64,000 bases of DNA from JAPKYZ01 sp033763835 (lineage in GTDB: Bacteria > Acidobacteriota > Terriglobia > Bryobacterales > Bryobacteraceae). Every line of letters begins with the position of its first letter. Within the stretch, counting starts at the first letter, position 1. Positions 31,329-39,122 of this stretch are shown in pieces. The position numbers were made by a program, and so were the translations under genes. The notes beneath the pieces are model-generated. The model worked only from the letters and a program-made list of their open reading frames with translations, had not been told where the DNA came from and did not search any database. Location of the stretch: the NCBI GenBank assembly GCA_033763835.1, contig JANRJS010000022.1, forward strand, positions 104,025 to 168,024, read 5' to 3'.

Positions 31329-31901
31329 CTACGAAGCTTTGCGCGCCCGTTTCAGCGTGCAGCCAAAAGCCTTCGTCTCCGCCTGAGCGACGGCCTTACC
31401 CGCCAACACAGCGTCGAGCGCATTCCGGAGACCGGGATTAGTGATGCGCGCGGGGTTGCGAGCGTCGTCGATGTAGCCGTGATAGACGATTGCGCCCGTT
31501 TTATCGATGACGAACGATTCGGGCGTTACCTGCGCGCCGAACTTGTCCGCGACAACGTTGTTAGCGTCTTTGTAAACGGGAAAATTGAAACCCGCTTTCG
31601 CCGCGTGCGCGATCACGGCGTCCGCCGGTTCGGTGGCGTTCGAGTTCACGAACACGAACTTTACGCCCTTCGCGCCGTACTCTTTGTTGAGCGCCACCAT
31701 TCGCTCGTTGTAGTCGTTCGAAATCGGGCACTGCACCGACACCCAAGTCACTACCGTAACGTCGCCCTTGAGCGACGCGAATTTCACCGCCGAACCGTCG
31801 GTCTTCTGCAATTCGAAATCGGTCACCTTGCCGCCGAGCTTAAACTCCTGGGCGTTCAAAGATACGGCGGCAAACGCCGCAAGCGTAACGAAGCGATTCA
31901 T
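31329..31901 (-). CDS. Exported redoxin/AhpC-TSA-like protein
   Basis: A 190-residue protein with a signal peptide (MNRFVTLAAFAAVSLNAQ) and a redoxin domain: FELQKTDGSAVKFASLKGDV, then TVVTWVSVQCPISNDYNERM, in which CPIS replaces the usual CxxC of thioredoxins (one Cys in the motif). VTPESFVIDKTGAIVYHGYI matches the C-terminal half. The extra KAFGCTLKRA near the end holds a second Cys. Such single-Cys forms occur in the peroxiredoxin/redoxin group. The stop codon TAG is directly followed by the ATG of the thioredoxin gene, implying joint expression. Confidence 0.85.
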   Translation of the reverse strand: MNRFVTLAAFAAVSLNAQEFKLGGKVTDFELQKTDGSAVKFASLKGDVTVVTWVSVQCPISNDYNERMVALNKEYGAKGVKFVFVNSNATEPADAVIAHAAKAGFNFPVYKDANNVVADKFGAQVTPESFVIDKTGAIVYHGYIDDARNPARITNPGLRNALDAVLAGKAVAQAETKAFGCTLKRARKAS

Positions 31902-31943
31902 GGAAACTCCTTTGTCGTTAGGGCGAAAAGCCGGGAGCGCGAG

Positions 31944-32333
31944 TTACTTCCTCGGCTCCAATTTCAGGGTGAAGACCAGCAATTTCCGCGTGTCGAAGAC
32001 GCTGGCCGTCTTCGCGGCGCTCGATTGGCCGTTAAAGTCGGCCTTTAGTTCGTAATCGACATCCTTGCGGAGGCTGGTAAACCGGAACTTACCGTCCGCC
32101 GTGGTGATGAAACTGCGAACCTGCAAGCTCTTTAGATCTTTGAGCTTGACCACCGCGCCCGAAACCGGAGCGTCCTTGTCGTCGCGAACCACTCCCTCGA
32201 CGGCACGCCCGTTCGGGTCTTGATCCTTCTTTTCCCCTTTGAATAGCGGTGGAGGAGTATCGGGCGGTTTTTGAGGAACTTGGGCGTGAAGGGCGATCGC
32301 CAGGGCCAGCAATACCGGAACATTACGAATCAT
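31944..32333 (-). CDS. Exported carboxypeptidase-regulatory-like domain protein
   Basis: A 129-residue protein with a signal peptide (MIRNVPVLLALAIALHAQ), a Pro-rich linker (PQKPPDTPPPLFKG) and a beta-sandwich of the CarboxypepD_reg type. GVVRDDKDAPVSGAVVKLKD, ITTADGKFRFTSLRKDVDYE and LKADFNGQSS follow the typical order of that fold. Such domains in acidobacteria are often in TonB receptors or secreted proteins; here it stands alone. It overlaps the preceding related gene by 4 bases, and the two seem to be a pair of small exported folds. Confidence 0.78.
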   Translation of the reverse strand: MIRNVPVLLALAIALHAQVPQKPPDTPPPLFKGEKKDQDPNGRAVEGVVRDDKDAPVSGAVVKLKDLKSLQVRSFITTADGKFRFTSLRKDVDYELKADFNGQSSAAKTASVFDTRKLLVFTLKLEPRK

Positions 32334-32668
32334 TTTTCGGCCTCCATTAGGAACAAGAGATCGACCCGTTCTTCGCTTTGGACCTGAACCGTTTGGCTGG
32401 CGGGTTTTAGGCCCGCCGCCGTCACTTTCACAGTATACCGGGCCGCTTTGGCGGGCACTCGAAACGCGAATTCGCCGCGCGCGTCCGTGCGAGCCTCCCG
32501 CCGCTTTCCCCCACCCTCCGGGCTAAGCGTTACCTTGGCGCCCGGAAGCGTGTGCCCCGACGGACGGAATACCGAACCGGCAACGAGGGCGTAGGGTTCG
32601 GCGAACGCGGCGGCCGCCAATCCCAGCAACAATGCGCTAACGCCAACGACTGTCTTCGCCGTCGTCAT
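32330..32668 (-). CDS. Exported carboxypeptidase-regulatory-like domain protein
   Basis: A 112-residue protein with a signal peptide (TVVGVSALLLGLAAAAFA) and the same small beta-sandwich as its neighbour: LVAGSVFRPSGHTLPGAKVT, EARTDARGEFAFRVPAKAAR and YTVKVTAAGLKPAS. Its first 32 bases overlap the end of the zinc-ribbon gene in another frame, so translation is probably coupled. The ATGA overlap with the next gene continues that coupling. No function beyond a scaffold or ligand-binding fold can be given. Confidence 0.78.
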   Translation of the reverse strand: MTTAKTVVGVSALLLGLAAAAFAEPYALVAGSVFRPSGHTLPGAKVTLSPEGGGKRREARTDARGEFAFRVPAKAARYTVKVTAAGLKPASQTVQVQSEERVDLLFLMEAEK

Positions 32669-32912
32669 CCTCGTCGAGGTCGTCGTCCTCGTCCTCTTCG
32701 TCTTCCTCGTCCTCTTCGTCGTCGTCCAGATCGTCTTCGTCGTCGTCCTCTTCGCCGCCCGCGACGGCGCTATCGACCGGTTCCAACTCGACCGGATTCA
32801 CGCCGATTACGCGCAGGTTCGCGCCGCATTCGTCGCAAGTGAATTCGTCTCCCTCGTCCAGTTCGTCTTCCTCGAAATCCAGATCGGCGTTGCACGCCAC
32901 ACAGATCACCAT
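32637..32912 (-). CDS. LysW-like zinc ribbon with a long acidic tail
   Basis: The start at ATG 32912 is fixed by GGGAGGA at 7-13 bases upstream; the frame is open further upstream into rsmD but without matching content. The 91 residues begin with a zinc ribbon: C4, C7, C26 and C29 in MVICVACNADLDF and EFTCDECGANLRVIGVNPVE. This is strongly like the amino-group carrier LysW/ArgW. LysW ends in EDWGE, whose last Glu carries the substrate. Here a run of Asp/Glu (54-87) is followed by SRWR, so the carrier residue is absent. A role as an acidic chaperone or nucleic-acid mimic is only a thought. It lies between rsmD and the next gene, which it overlaps by 32 bases. Confidence 0.75.
   Translation of the reverse strand: MVICVACNADLDFEEDELDEGDEFTCDECGANLRVIGVNPVELEPVDSAVAGGEEDDDEDDLDDDEEDEEDEEDEDDDLDEDDDGEDSRWR
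32652..32753 (-). repeat. Low-complexity GAN-codon tract
   Basis: About 100 bases of near-uniform GAC, GAT, GAA and GAG codons encode the acidic tail of the zinc-ribbon protein. On the plus strand it reads as CTCGTC-type repeats. Such tracts can vary in length by slippage; since the downstream start lies just inside the end, a frame change would alter coupling. Confidence 0.8.
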
Positions 32913-32940
32913 CGGTCTTCCTCCCTTGGAGACATCAACC

Positions 32941-32952
32941 TCTTGTACAAGA
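32941..32952. promoter_or_regulatory. Perfect 12-bp palindrome upstream of the zinc-ribbon gene
   Basis: TCTTGTACAAGA is fully self-complementary. On the minus strand its second half overlaps TACAAG, a possible -10 with TTGCCT 18 bases before it as the -35. It starts 28 bases upstream of ATG 32912. It could be an operator for an internal promoter at the end of rsmD. Confidence 0.4.
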
Positions 32953-32962
32953 ACTACCATCG

Positions 32963-33490
32963 TCAAGGCAATCGGTAAAAACTTAAAAAATTGCTTCCCT
33001 GCCGGACGATCCGGGTTCGCGGCCGGACTCCCAGAGTATCGCCGGGATCGAGTTGCGGGGGATGCTGGACAATCACCAAGGGCGCGGCGTGGTTGGCCAG
33101 GGCGTCGAACGCGAGTCCGTATTCCGCCGGAACGGTGTACGGAGGGCTCAAAAACACGATGTCGGCGAGGCGGTGAGGAATCGATTTCGCCACGCTGCCC
33201 ACCACCACTTCCGCGCGGCTCTCGATTCCCAGGGACGCCAAGTTCTCGCGCAACACGTCGCAAACCGCGCGGCTCTTTTCGATAAAGATCGCGCTCGATG
33301 CGCCGCGGCTGAGCGCTTCAATGCCCACCGCTCCGGTGCCCGCGTAGCCGTCGAGAAACACCCGGCCGGCAATTTCGGAAGCCAGAATGTTGAAAAGCGA
33401 TTCCCGCAAGCGGTCCGGCGTAGGCCGGGTGTCGAGCCCCGGCGGAGCCTTCAACCGGCGCGAACGGAACTCGCCCGCGATGATGCGCAT
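32963..33490 (-). CDS. rsmD: 16S rRNA (guanine966-N2)-methyltransferase
   Basis: A 175-residue RsmD-type enzyme that methylates G966 of 16S rRNA during 30S assembly, using S-adenosylmethionine. It begins MRIIAGEFRSRRLKAPPG and continues TRPTPDRLRESLFNIL, the family signature. The SAM loop is FLDGYAGTGAVGIEALSRGA and AIFIEKSRA supplies the acidic contact. The catalytic DPPY or NPPY loop reads LSPPYTVP: the Asp/Asn that holds the base's amino group is a Ser. The length is slightly short for the family (about 185). It follows recG by 3 bases. Confidence 0.88.
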   Translation of the reverse strand: MRIIAGEFRSRRLKAPPGLDTRPTPDRLRESLFNILASEIAGRVFLDGYAGTGAVGIEALSRGASSAIFIEKSRAVCDVLRENLASLGIESRAEVVVGSVAKSIPHRLADIVFLSPPYTVPAEYGLAFDALANHAAPLVIVQHPPQLDPGDTLGVRPRTRIVRQGSNFLSFYRLP

Positions 33491-33493
33491 CGC

Positions 33494-35602
33494 CTATCCC
33501 GCCTCCACCAGCCCATACTTGCGCTGCCAGTTTTCGCGCACCCAGGCGGTGGCCTTCGAAAGTTCGTGGTCGGCGGCGGGACGTTCGAGGAGCTTCTCCG
33601 ATGCGCCGCGCGCGAGTTCGAGCAGTTCCTGATCGCGCAGCAGGTTCGCGAATCGCAACCCGGGCAGACCGGATTGCTTCGTGCCAAAGAACTCGCCCGG
33701 CCCGCGTAACCGCAAATCCATTTCGGCGATCGCGAACCCGTCGTTGGTATCCACCATAGTCCGGATTCTCTCGCGGCCCGCGTCGCTCATCTTGCCGGTC
33801 ACCAGGAGGCAGTAGCTTTGCTCTCCGCCCCGCCCCACGCGCCCGCGCAATTGATGCAGTTGCGCGAGTCCGAATCGCTCGGCTTGCTCGATCACCATCA
33901 CCGTCGCGTTTGGAACGTCCACGCCCACTTCGATCACCGTCGTCGCCACCAGGATGTGCAACTCGCCGCTTTTGAACCGGCGCATCACGTCCTCCTTCTC
34001 ATCCGGTTTCAACTTGCCGTGCAATAGCCCAACCGCAAGATTCGGGAACACAACTTTCGATAGGTGCTCGTGCATTTGGGCGGCGGCCTTCATCGAAGCG
34101 GCTTCCGATTCGTCGATCAACGGATACACCACATACGCTTGCCGCCCATAGCCCACCTCGCGATAGACGAAGCTATACGCCTCTTCGACGCGAGCGTCCG
34201 TAATGTGTTTCGTGACGATGGGCCGGCGGCCCGGCGGCAGCTCGTCGATGATCGACGTGTCGAGATCGCCGTACATCGTCAGCGCCAGCGTCCGCGGAAT
34301 CGGGGTAGCGGTCATGACGAGCACGTCGGGCCGGATCCCCTTGCGCACGAACTTCAGCCGTTGCAACACGCCGAAGCGGTGCTGCTCGTCCACGATCGCG
34401 AGCCCGAGCTTATGAAAATCGACGTCCTCCTCGAGTAGCGCGTGCGTGCCGACGACCATCGAGACGTAATTGCCCGCGATCAACTTCTTGATCTGCGACT
34501 TCTCGCGAGCGGTCAGCGAACCCGTAAGCGGCGCGATCTCGATGCCTAGCGGTCCGAACAAATTCTTGAAATAGAGATGATGCTGCGCGGCGAGTATCTC
34601 GGTCGGCGCGAGCAACGCCACCTGATAGCCGTTCTCGATCGCGATCAGGGCGGCCTGGGCGGCGACGAGGGTCTTACCGCTGCCGACATCGCCCTGCAAC
34701 AGGCGTTGCATCGGGTGCGGCTTCGCCATATCCTGAGCGATCTCGCCGAGCGCCCGCTTTTGCGCGCCCGTCGGCTTAAACGGAAGCATGGCCTTGATCC
34801 GTTCGCGCACCCGGTCGTTCAACTCGAAGGCGATGCCCGTCTCGCGGCGCGAGTCCGAACGTTTTAGGAGCAGTCCTAGCTCCAGCCAGAAAAACTCTTC
34901 GAAGATCAAGCGGCGCTGCGCCGGAGCCCGAAACTCGTTCAGCAGCCGGGGGTCCGCTTCGTCTCCCGGAAAATGCGTCTCGCGCACCGCGTCCCAGCGC
35001 GAAGGAAACGCAAGCGACTCGCGGATGGAGACCGGTAGCGCGTCGGGCAATGGCGCGAGTTCGTCCAGAATGCGCCGCAGCAGCGTACGGATCAGCTTCG
35101 CGTTGACCTTGCCCGCGGCCTCGTGAATCGGAACGATGCGCCCGATATGCAACGAGGATTCGCCATCGTCCTCGTCGCCCGAAAGAATTTCGTACTCGGG
35201 GTGGAGCATCGAGAGGTCGCCCGAGTAGCTGTCGAACTCGACTTTGCCGAACAGCGATACCCGCTGGCCGGGCGTGAAGACATTTTCGAGATACCCGCCG
35301 TGGAACCACTTGCACGCGAGCCGCGCGCGGGAATCGTCGCTGACGACGAGTTCGAACAGTCCGAGCTTGCGATTGCGAAATCCGGCCAGCCGCGCCGATT
35401 TCACCTCGCCGATCACGTTCGCCATCTCGCCGGGGGCGAGTTGCGAAATCGGCTTTAGGTTACGCCGGTCCTCGTAGCGGAACGGCGGATAGGCCAGCAA
35501 ATCCTCGACCGTCAAGAGCCCCTTGGCTTCGAGTTGTAAGGCGCGCGCCGGGCCCACGCCCTTGAGGTACTTAAGCGAAGTGGAGAGGTCCAAGGAAGCC
35601 AT
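33494..35602 (-). CDS. recG: ATP-dependent DNA helicase RecG
   Basis: A 702-residue RecG that regresses stalled forks and processes branched DNA. It has the N-terminal wedge/OB domain (YLKGVGPARALQLEAKGLLT, then LLAYPPFRYEDRRN), Walker A in LLQGDVGSGKTLVAAQAALI, the DEQH box in LAIVDEQHRFGVLQRL, VMTATPIPRTLALTMYGDLD and the C-terminal motifs HGKLKPDEKEDVMRRF, TTVIEVGVDVPNATVM and QLHQLRGRVGRG. The ATG 35602 start is preferred: a TTG 12 bases further up adds only MYAE. It heads the minus-strand series recG-rsmD-zinc ribbon and faces away from the exported oxidoreductase 21 bases off. Confidence 0.95.
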   Translation of the reverse strand: MASLDLSTSLKYLKGVGPARALQLEAKGLLTVEDLLAYPPFRYEDRRNLKPISQLAPGEMANVIGEVKSARLAGFRNRKLGLFELVVSDDSRARLACKWFHGGYLENVFTPGQRVSLFGKVEFDSYSGDLSMLHPEYEILSGDEDDGESSLHIGRIVPIHEAAGKVNAKLIRTLLRRILDELAPLPDALPVSIRESLAFPSRWDAVRETHFPGDEADPRLLNEFRAPAQRRLIFEEFFWLELGLLLKRSDSRRETGIAFELNDRVRERIKAMLPFKPTGAQKRALGEIAQDMAKPHPMQRLLQGDVGSGKTLVAAQAALIAIENGYQVALLAPTEILAAQHHLYFKNLFGPLGIEIAPLTGSLTAREKSQIKKLIAGNYVSMVVGTHALLEEDVDFHKLGLAIVDEQHRFGVLQRLKFVRKGIRPDVLVMTATPIPRTLALTMYGDLDTSIIDELPPGRRPIVTKHITDARVEEAYSFVYREVGYGRQAYVVYPLIDESEAASMKAAAQMHEHLSKVVFPNLAVGLLHGKLKPDEKEDVMRRFKSGELHILVATTVIEVGVDVPNATVMVIEQAERFGLAQLHQLRGRVGRGGEQSYCLLVTGKMSDAGRERIRTMVDTNDGFAIAEMDLRLRGPGEFFGTKQSGLPGLRFANLLRDQELLELARGASEKLLERPAADHELSKATAWVRENWQRKYGLVEAG

Positions 35603-35609
35603 TTCAGCG

Positions 35610-35615
35610 TACAAT
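35610..35615 (+). promoter_or_regulatory. Leaderless-type -10 hexamer for the oxidoreductase at 35624
   Basis: TACAAT, one base from consensus, ends 8 bases before ATG 35624. No ribosome-binding site stands between. The gap also serves the start of recG on the other strand. Confidence 0.5.
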
Positions 35616-35623
35616 GCAGGCGC

Positions 35624-36541
35624 ATGATCGCTCTTCTCGCGCTGGGCTTAGCCGCCGACCTGAGAGTCGGCATTATCGGAACGGATACCTCGCACGCCGG
35701 GGCCTTTACGAAGATCCTCAACGACAAGGCCAACCCCGAGCACGTTCCCGGCGCCCGCGTAGTAGCCGCGTTCAAGGGCGGGTCGCCCGATCTGCCCGAA
35801 AGCGCCAATCGCGTCGAGGGTTACGCGAGCGAGTTGATGAAGCAGTGGAATATCGAGATCGTTCCGTCCATCGCGTCCCTCTGCGGAAAAGTGGATGCGA
35901 TCCTGCTCGAAAGCGTGGACGGCCGTAAGCATCTGCCGCAGTTCCGCGAGGCGGTGAAGTGCGGCAAACCGGTGTTCATCGACAAGCCTCTCGCCTCGAC
36001 GCTCGACGACGCCCGCGAGATTGCGGCGCTCGCCAAGCGTTCGGGCGTCGCGTGGTTTTCGTCGTCGAGCTTGCGTTACGCGCAGTACGTTCTCGATCTC
36101 AAGAGCGCGCCGGTCGCCGGAGCCATCACCTGGGGGCCGGGACCGTTCGAGGAGCATCACCAGCTCGATCTTTCCTGGTACGCGATCCATCCCGCCGAAG
36201 CGTTATTCACGATCCTGGGACCGGGATGCGAGGAGGTGACCCGGCGCACGGGGGCGAACGCCGATGAGGTGACCTGCCGGTGGAAAGACGGCCGGATCGG
36301 CACGATGCGTGCGATGCGGCCTTATGGCGATTACGGCGCGGTGGCGTTCGGCGAAAAAGACGTTCGGCAGAGCCCGCCGAAGCCGAAATTCAGCTATGCG
36401 GCGTTGCTCGTCGAGGTCGTGAAGTTTTTCCAAACGGGCAAGCCGCCGGTACCGAACGAGGAGACGCTCGAAATCTTCGCGTTTCTCGACGCGGCGCAGC
36501 GCTCCAAGGACGCGGGCGGCGCACCCATGAAGTTGCGGTAA
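35624..36541 (+). CDS. Exported Gfo/Idh/MocA-family oxidoreductase
   Basis: A 305-residue NAD(P)-dependent enzyme with a short hydrophobic signal (MIALLALGLAAD). The Rossmann fold starts with RVGIIGTDTSHAGAFTKILN, a GxxGxDxSH variant of the usual GxGxxG. The family's catalytic lysine is in PVFIDKPLASTLDDAREIAA (EKP in most members, here DKP), and HHQLDLSWYAIHPAEALFTI gives the C-terminal active-site His. The fold is cytoplasmic in most bacteria; export in acidobacteria is known for glucose-fructose-oxidoreductase relatives. The substrate is unknown, probably a sugar. It is followed by fabI after 26 bases. Confidence 0.82.
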   Translation: MIALLALGLAADLRVGIIGTDTSHAGAFTKILNDKANPEHVPGARVVAAFKGGSPDLPESANRVEGYASELMKQWNIEIVPSIASLCGKVDAILLESVDGRKHLPQFREAVKCGKPVFIDKPLASTLDDAREIAALAKRSGVAWFSSSSLRYAQYVLDLKSAPVAGAITWGPGPFEEHHQLDLSWYAIHPAEALFTILGPGCEEVTRRTGANADEVTCRWKDGRIGTMRAMRPYGDYGAVAFGEKDVRQSPPKPKFSYAALLVEVVKFFQTGKPPVPNEETLEIFAFLDAAQRSKDAGGAPMKLR

Positions 36542-36553
36542 ATCGCGGAACGC

Positions 36554-36559
36554 TACGCT
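36554..36559 (+). promoter_or_regulatory. Leaderless-type -10 hexamer for fabI
   Basis: TACGCT ends 8 bases before ATG 36568, inside the 26-base gap after the oxidoreductase gene. It could give fabI expression independent of the upstream gene. Confidence 0.4.
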
Positions 36560-36567
36560 AGAACTTC

Positions 36568-37344
36568 ATGGCAAATCTGTTAACCGGCAAGACCGCCTTG
36601 ATCGCGGGGCTCGCCAACCGCTGGTCCATCGCTTTTGCGATCGCCGGCGCGTTCCGCCGCGAAGGCGCCGAAGTCGTCCTCACCTATCAGGGCGAGCGGC
36701 AGCGGCGGACAGTTGAAGAGTTGGGCGCCGAACTCGGGGCGGCGGCGATATTCGATTGCGATGTGGCGAGCGACGAATCCATCGCGAGCATGGTCGAGCG
36801 GCTGACACACGAGAAGATCGACGCGTTGGTGCATTCGATCGCGTTCGCCAATCGCGAGGATCTTTCGCAAGCGTTCGTCGAGACCTCGCGCGACGGTTTC
36901 AAGCTGGCGCACGAGATCAGCGCGTACTCGCTGGTGGCGCTGTCGAGAGCGCTGGCCCCGAAGATGGCGGCGGGTGGATCGGTGACGACGCTCAGCTATC
37001 TGGGGGCGCAGCGCGTGATTCCGAATTACAACGTGATGGGCGTGGCGAAAGCGGCGCTGGAGGCGTGCGTGCGGTACTTGGCCGCCGATCTGGGTCCGAA
37101 GAATATTCGCGTCAACGCGATCTCGGCTGGCGCCATCAAGACCGCCTCGGCGCGCGGCATTAAGGATTTTTCGAAGGTTCTCGACGCGGTGGCGGACGTG
37201 TCGCCTCTGAAGCGGGTTACCGATCCGGCGGAAGTGGCGGACACGGCGGTCTTTTTGGCGAGCGATCTGGGGCGGGGCGTTACCGGCAACGTCCTTTACG
37301 TAGACGCGGGGTTTCAGATCATGGGGTTGCAGAAGCCCGAATAG
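36568..37344 (+). CDS. fabI: Enoyl-ACP reductase (NADH), FabI type
   Basis: A 258-residue FabI, which makes the last reduction of the fatty-acid elongation cycle. The short-chain dehydrogenase fold shows the FabI-type start TALIAGLANRWSIAFAIA, in which GLANxxSIA replaces the normal GxxxGxG. DCDVASDESIASMVE and LVHSIAFAN follow. The active-site tyrosines are Y144 (TLSYLGAQRV) and Y154 with K161 (NYNVMGVAKAALE), with the six-residue Y-K spacing of FabI. The end is FLASDLGRGVTGNVLYVDAG. No resistance-type change can be judged. It is a single-copy housekeeping gene. Confidence 0.95.
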   Translation: MANLLTGKTALIAGLANRWSIAFAIAGAFRREGAEVVLTYQGERQRRTVEELGAELGAAAIFDCDVASDESIASMVERLTHEKIDALVHSIAFANREDLSQAFVETSRDGFKLAHEISAYSLVALSRALAPKMAAGGSVTTLSYLGAQRVIPNYNVMGVAKAALEACVRYLAADLGPKNIRVNAISAGAIKTASARGIKDFSKVLDAVADVSPLKRVTDPAEVADTAVFLASDLGRGVTGNVLYVDAGFQIMGLQKPE

Positions 37345-37413
37345 GGTTTCTAGAATATATTCGTTACCGGCGGACCCTCCGGTCCGTCTCATCTAGGCAA
37401 CCCAAACAAAACC
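37345..37413 (+). promoter_or_regulatory. Leader region of the ABC operon with hairpin
   Basis: In the 69 bases after fabI there is an AT-rich element (TAGAATATATTC, 37351-37362) that can hold a -10, then a perfect hairpin CGGACC-CTCC-GGTCCG (37371-37386) with a 4-base loop. No T-run follows, so it is not a normal terminator. A promoter before the hairpin would place it in the leader of the ABC operon. Confidence 0.4.
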
Positions 37414-38361
37414 ATGATCAAAGTGGAAGGCCTGACCAAGCGATACGCGCGCACGGTGGCCGTGGACAACGTGTCGTTCGAAGTGAAGAAAGGCCAGATC
37501 GTCGGCTTTTTGGGACCGAACGGCGCGGGTAAAACCACGACCATGCGCATCCTCACCTGCTTCATGCCGGCCACCGGCGGGAAGGCCGAGGTAGCGGGAT
37601 TCGACGTGATCGAGAAGCCGATGGAGGTGAAGAAAAACATCGGCTACCTGCCCGAGACTCCGCCGCTCTATCCCGAAATGGAGGTCGCCGAATACCTCAC
37701 GTTCGTCGGCCGCATCAAGGGGATTCCCTCGGACGACTTAGCGCGGCGCGTGAAGGAAGTTTCCGAGCGTTGCTCCGTCGCCGACGTGTCGAACAAGCTG
37801 ATCTCGAAGCTTTCGAAAGGCTACCGCCAGCGCGTCGGATTGGCGCAGGCGATCATCCACAATCCGCCGGTTCTGATTCTGGACGAGCCGACCTCGGGGC
37901 TCGACCCCAAACAGCGGGTCGAGACGCTGGAGCTGATCAAGTCGCTCGCGGGCGACCACACCATCGTGCTGTCGACCCACGTGCTGAGCGAAGTCGAGGC
38001 GACGTGCGAGGACGTGATTATCATCTCGCGCGGCAAGGTGGTCGCCATGGACACCATGGACAACCTGACGCACCGGCTGCAGGGAGCGGAAGCGGTCGCC
38101 GTGGAGGTGGAGGCGCGGAACGGCGCGGGCGAAGCCGATGTGCAGCGGAAGCTCGAGCAGGTGGGCGGGGTAAGCCGCGTGGTGGCGAAAGGCGAGGCGC
38201 TGGGGCGGCTACGCTTCGAAATCGAGAGTCTGCAGGGCCGCACGGTGCGCACGGAAGTGGCGCGCGCGGTGGTCGAAAGCGGCTGGGGACTATTCGAGTT
38301 GTCGCCCGTCGCGGTCAGCCTCGAAGAAGTCTTCCTGCAATTGACGGAGAGCAAGAAATGA
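37414..38361 (+). CDS. ABC transporter ATP-binding protein, GldA-like
   Basis: A 315-residue ABC ATPase. It has Walker A in GFLGPNGAGKTTTMRIL, the Q-loop near NIGYLPETPPLYPEMEV, the signature LSKGYRQRVGLAQAI (LSKGY in place of LSGGQ), Walker B in VLILDEPTSGLDPKQ and the H-loop in IVLSTHVLSEV. A C-terminal extension (about 225-315) follows, as in NatA/GldA-type ATPases. The following three genes are its permease and the two accessory proteins of a Gld-like operon. It would power an export or surface process, not import, since no solute-binding protein is present. Confidence 0.9.
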   Translation: MIKVEGLTKRYARTVAVDNVSFEVKKGQIVGFLGPNGAGKTTTMRILTCFMPATGGKAEVAGFDVIEKPMEVKKNIGYLPETPPLYPEMEVAEYLTFVGRIKGIPSDDLARRVKEVSERCSVADVSNKLISKLSKGYRQRVGLAQAIIHNPPVLILDEPTSGLDPKQRVETLELIKSLAGDHTIVLSTHVLSEVEATCEDVIIISRGKVVAMDTMDNLTHRLQGAEAVAVEVEARNGAGEADVQRKLEQVGGVSRVVAKGEALGRLRFEIESLQGRTVRTEVARAVVESGWGLFELSPVAVSLEEVFLQLTESKK

Positions 38362-39122
38362 AGAACGTCTGGGTCATTTGCCAAAAGGAACTGAAGAGCT
38401 ACTTCGCCTCGCCGATCGCGTATCTGCTGATGGCGATGTTCGCCGTGATTTTCGGCTTCTTTTTCTGGAACGTGGTCGGTTACTTCGTCATTATCGGCAT
38501 GCAACAGCAAATGGGGCGAGGCATGCCGATGAACGTGAACGAGATGGTGATCCGGCCGCTTCTGCAGAACGTCAGCGTCATCGGGTTGTTCCTGATTCCG
38601 CTGATTACCATGCGGTTGTTCGCCGAGGAGAAACGGTCGGGCACGATCGAGTTGCTTCTCACCTCTCCGCTCACCGATTTCCAGATTCTTTTCGGAAAAT
38701 GGCTTGCCGCGATGCTGATGTATAGCGCGATGCTGCTGGTGGCCGGTTTAAATTTCGTGTTCATCTTCGCCTACGGCCAACCCGATTGGCGGCCCATGCT
38801 GGTGGGATTTTTGGGACTGTTGCTGCAAGCGGGGGGACTGCTGGCCATCGGAACGTTCATCTCGACGTTGACCAAAAATCAAATTATCGCGGGCGGCGCG
38901 ACGTTCGGGGTTTGCTTGCTGCTCTGGGTCATGGAATGGGTCACCGGCTACGAGACCGCCGAGTGGGCGAAAGTTATGGGCTACCTATCGGTAGTGAGTC
39001 ATTTCGAGAGCTTCGCTAAGGGCGTGATCGATTCGAAAGACATCGTGTTCTATGTTTCGGTGATTTTCTTCGGCTTGTTTCTGACGGCGCGCTCGCTCGA
39101 GTCGCTGCGGTGGAGGGCGTAA
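38358..39122 (+). CDS. ABC-2-type permease, GldF-like
   Basis: From ATG 38358, which overlaps the ATPase stop by 4 bases, the protein has 254 residues and six membrane helices. It starts with VWVICQKELKSYFASPIAYL, typical of GldF/NosY-like ABC-2 permeases. FLIPLITMRLFAEEKRSGTI and LLLTSPLTDFQILFGKWLAA are the family blocks after the first two helices. It pairs with the preceding GldA-like ATPase. GldA/GldF/GldG are needed for gliding in Flavobacterium, but homologues are widespread in non-gliders and the exported substrate is not known. Confidence 0.88.
   Translation: MKNVWVICQKELKSYFASPIAYLLMAMFAVIFGFFFWNVVGYFVIIGMQQQMGRGMPMNVNEMVIRPLLQNVSVIGLFLIPLITMRLFAEEKRSGTIELLLTSPLTDFQILFGKWLAAMLMYSAMLLVAGLNFVFIFAYGQPDWRPMLVGFLGLLLQAGGLLAIGTFISTLTKNQIIAGGATFGVCLLLWVMEWVTGYETAEWAKVMGYLSVVSHFESFAKGVIDSKDIVFYVSVIFFGLFLTARSLESLRWRA

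Noticed and set aside
32913..33263. N-terminal extension of the zinc-ribbon gene
   Set aside because: The extension is the shadow of rsmD. The strong Shine-Dalgarno fixes ATG 32912.
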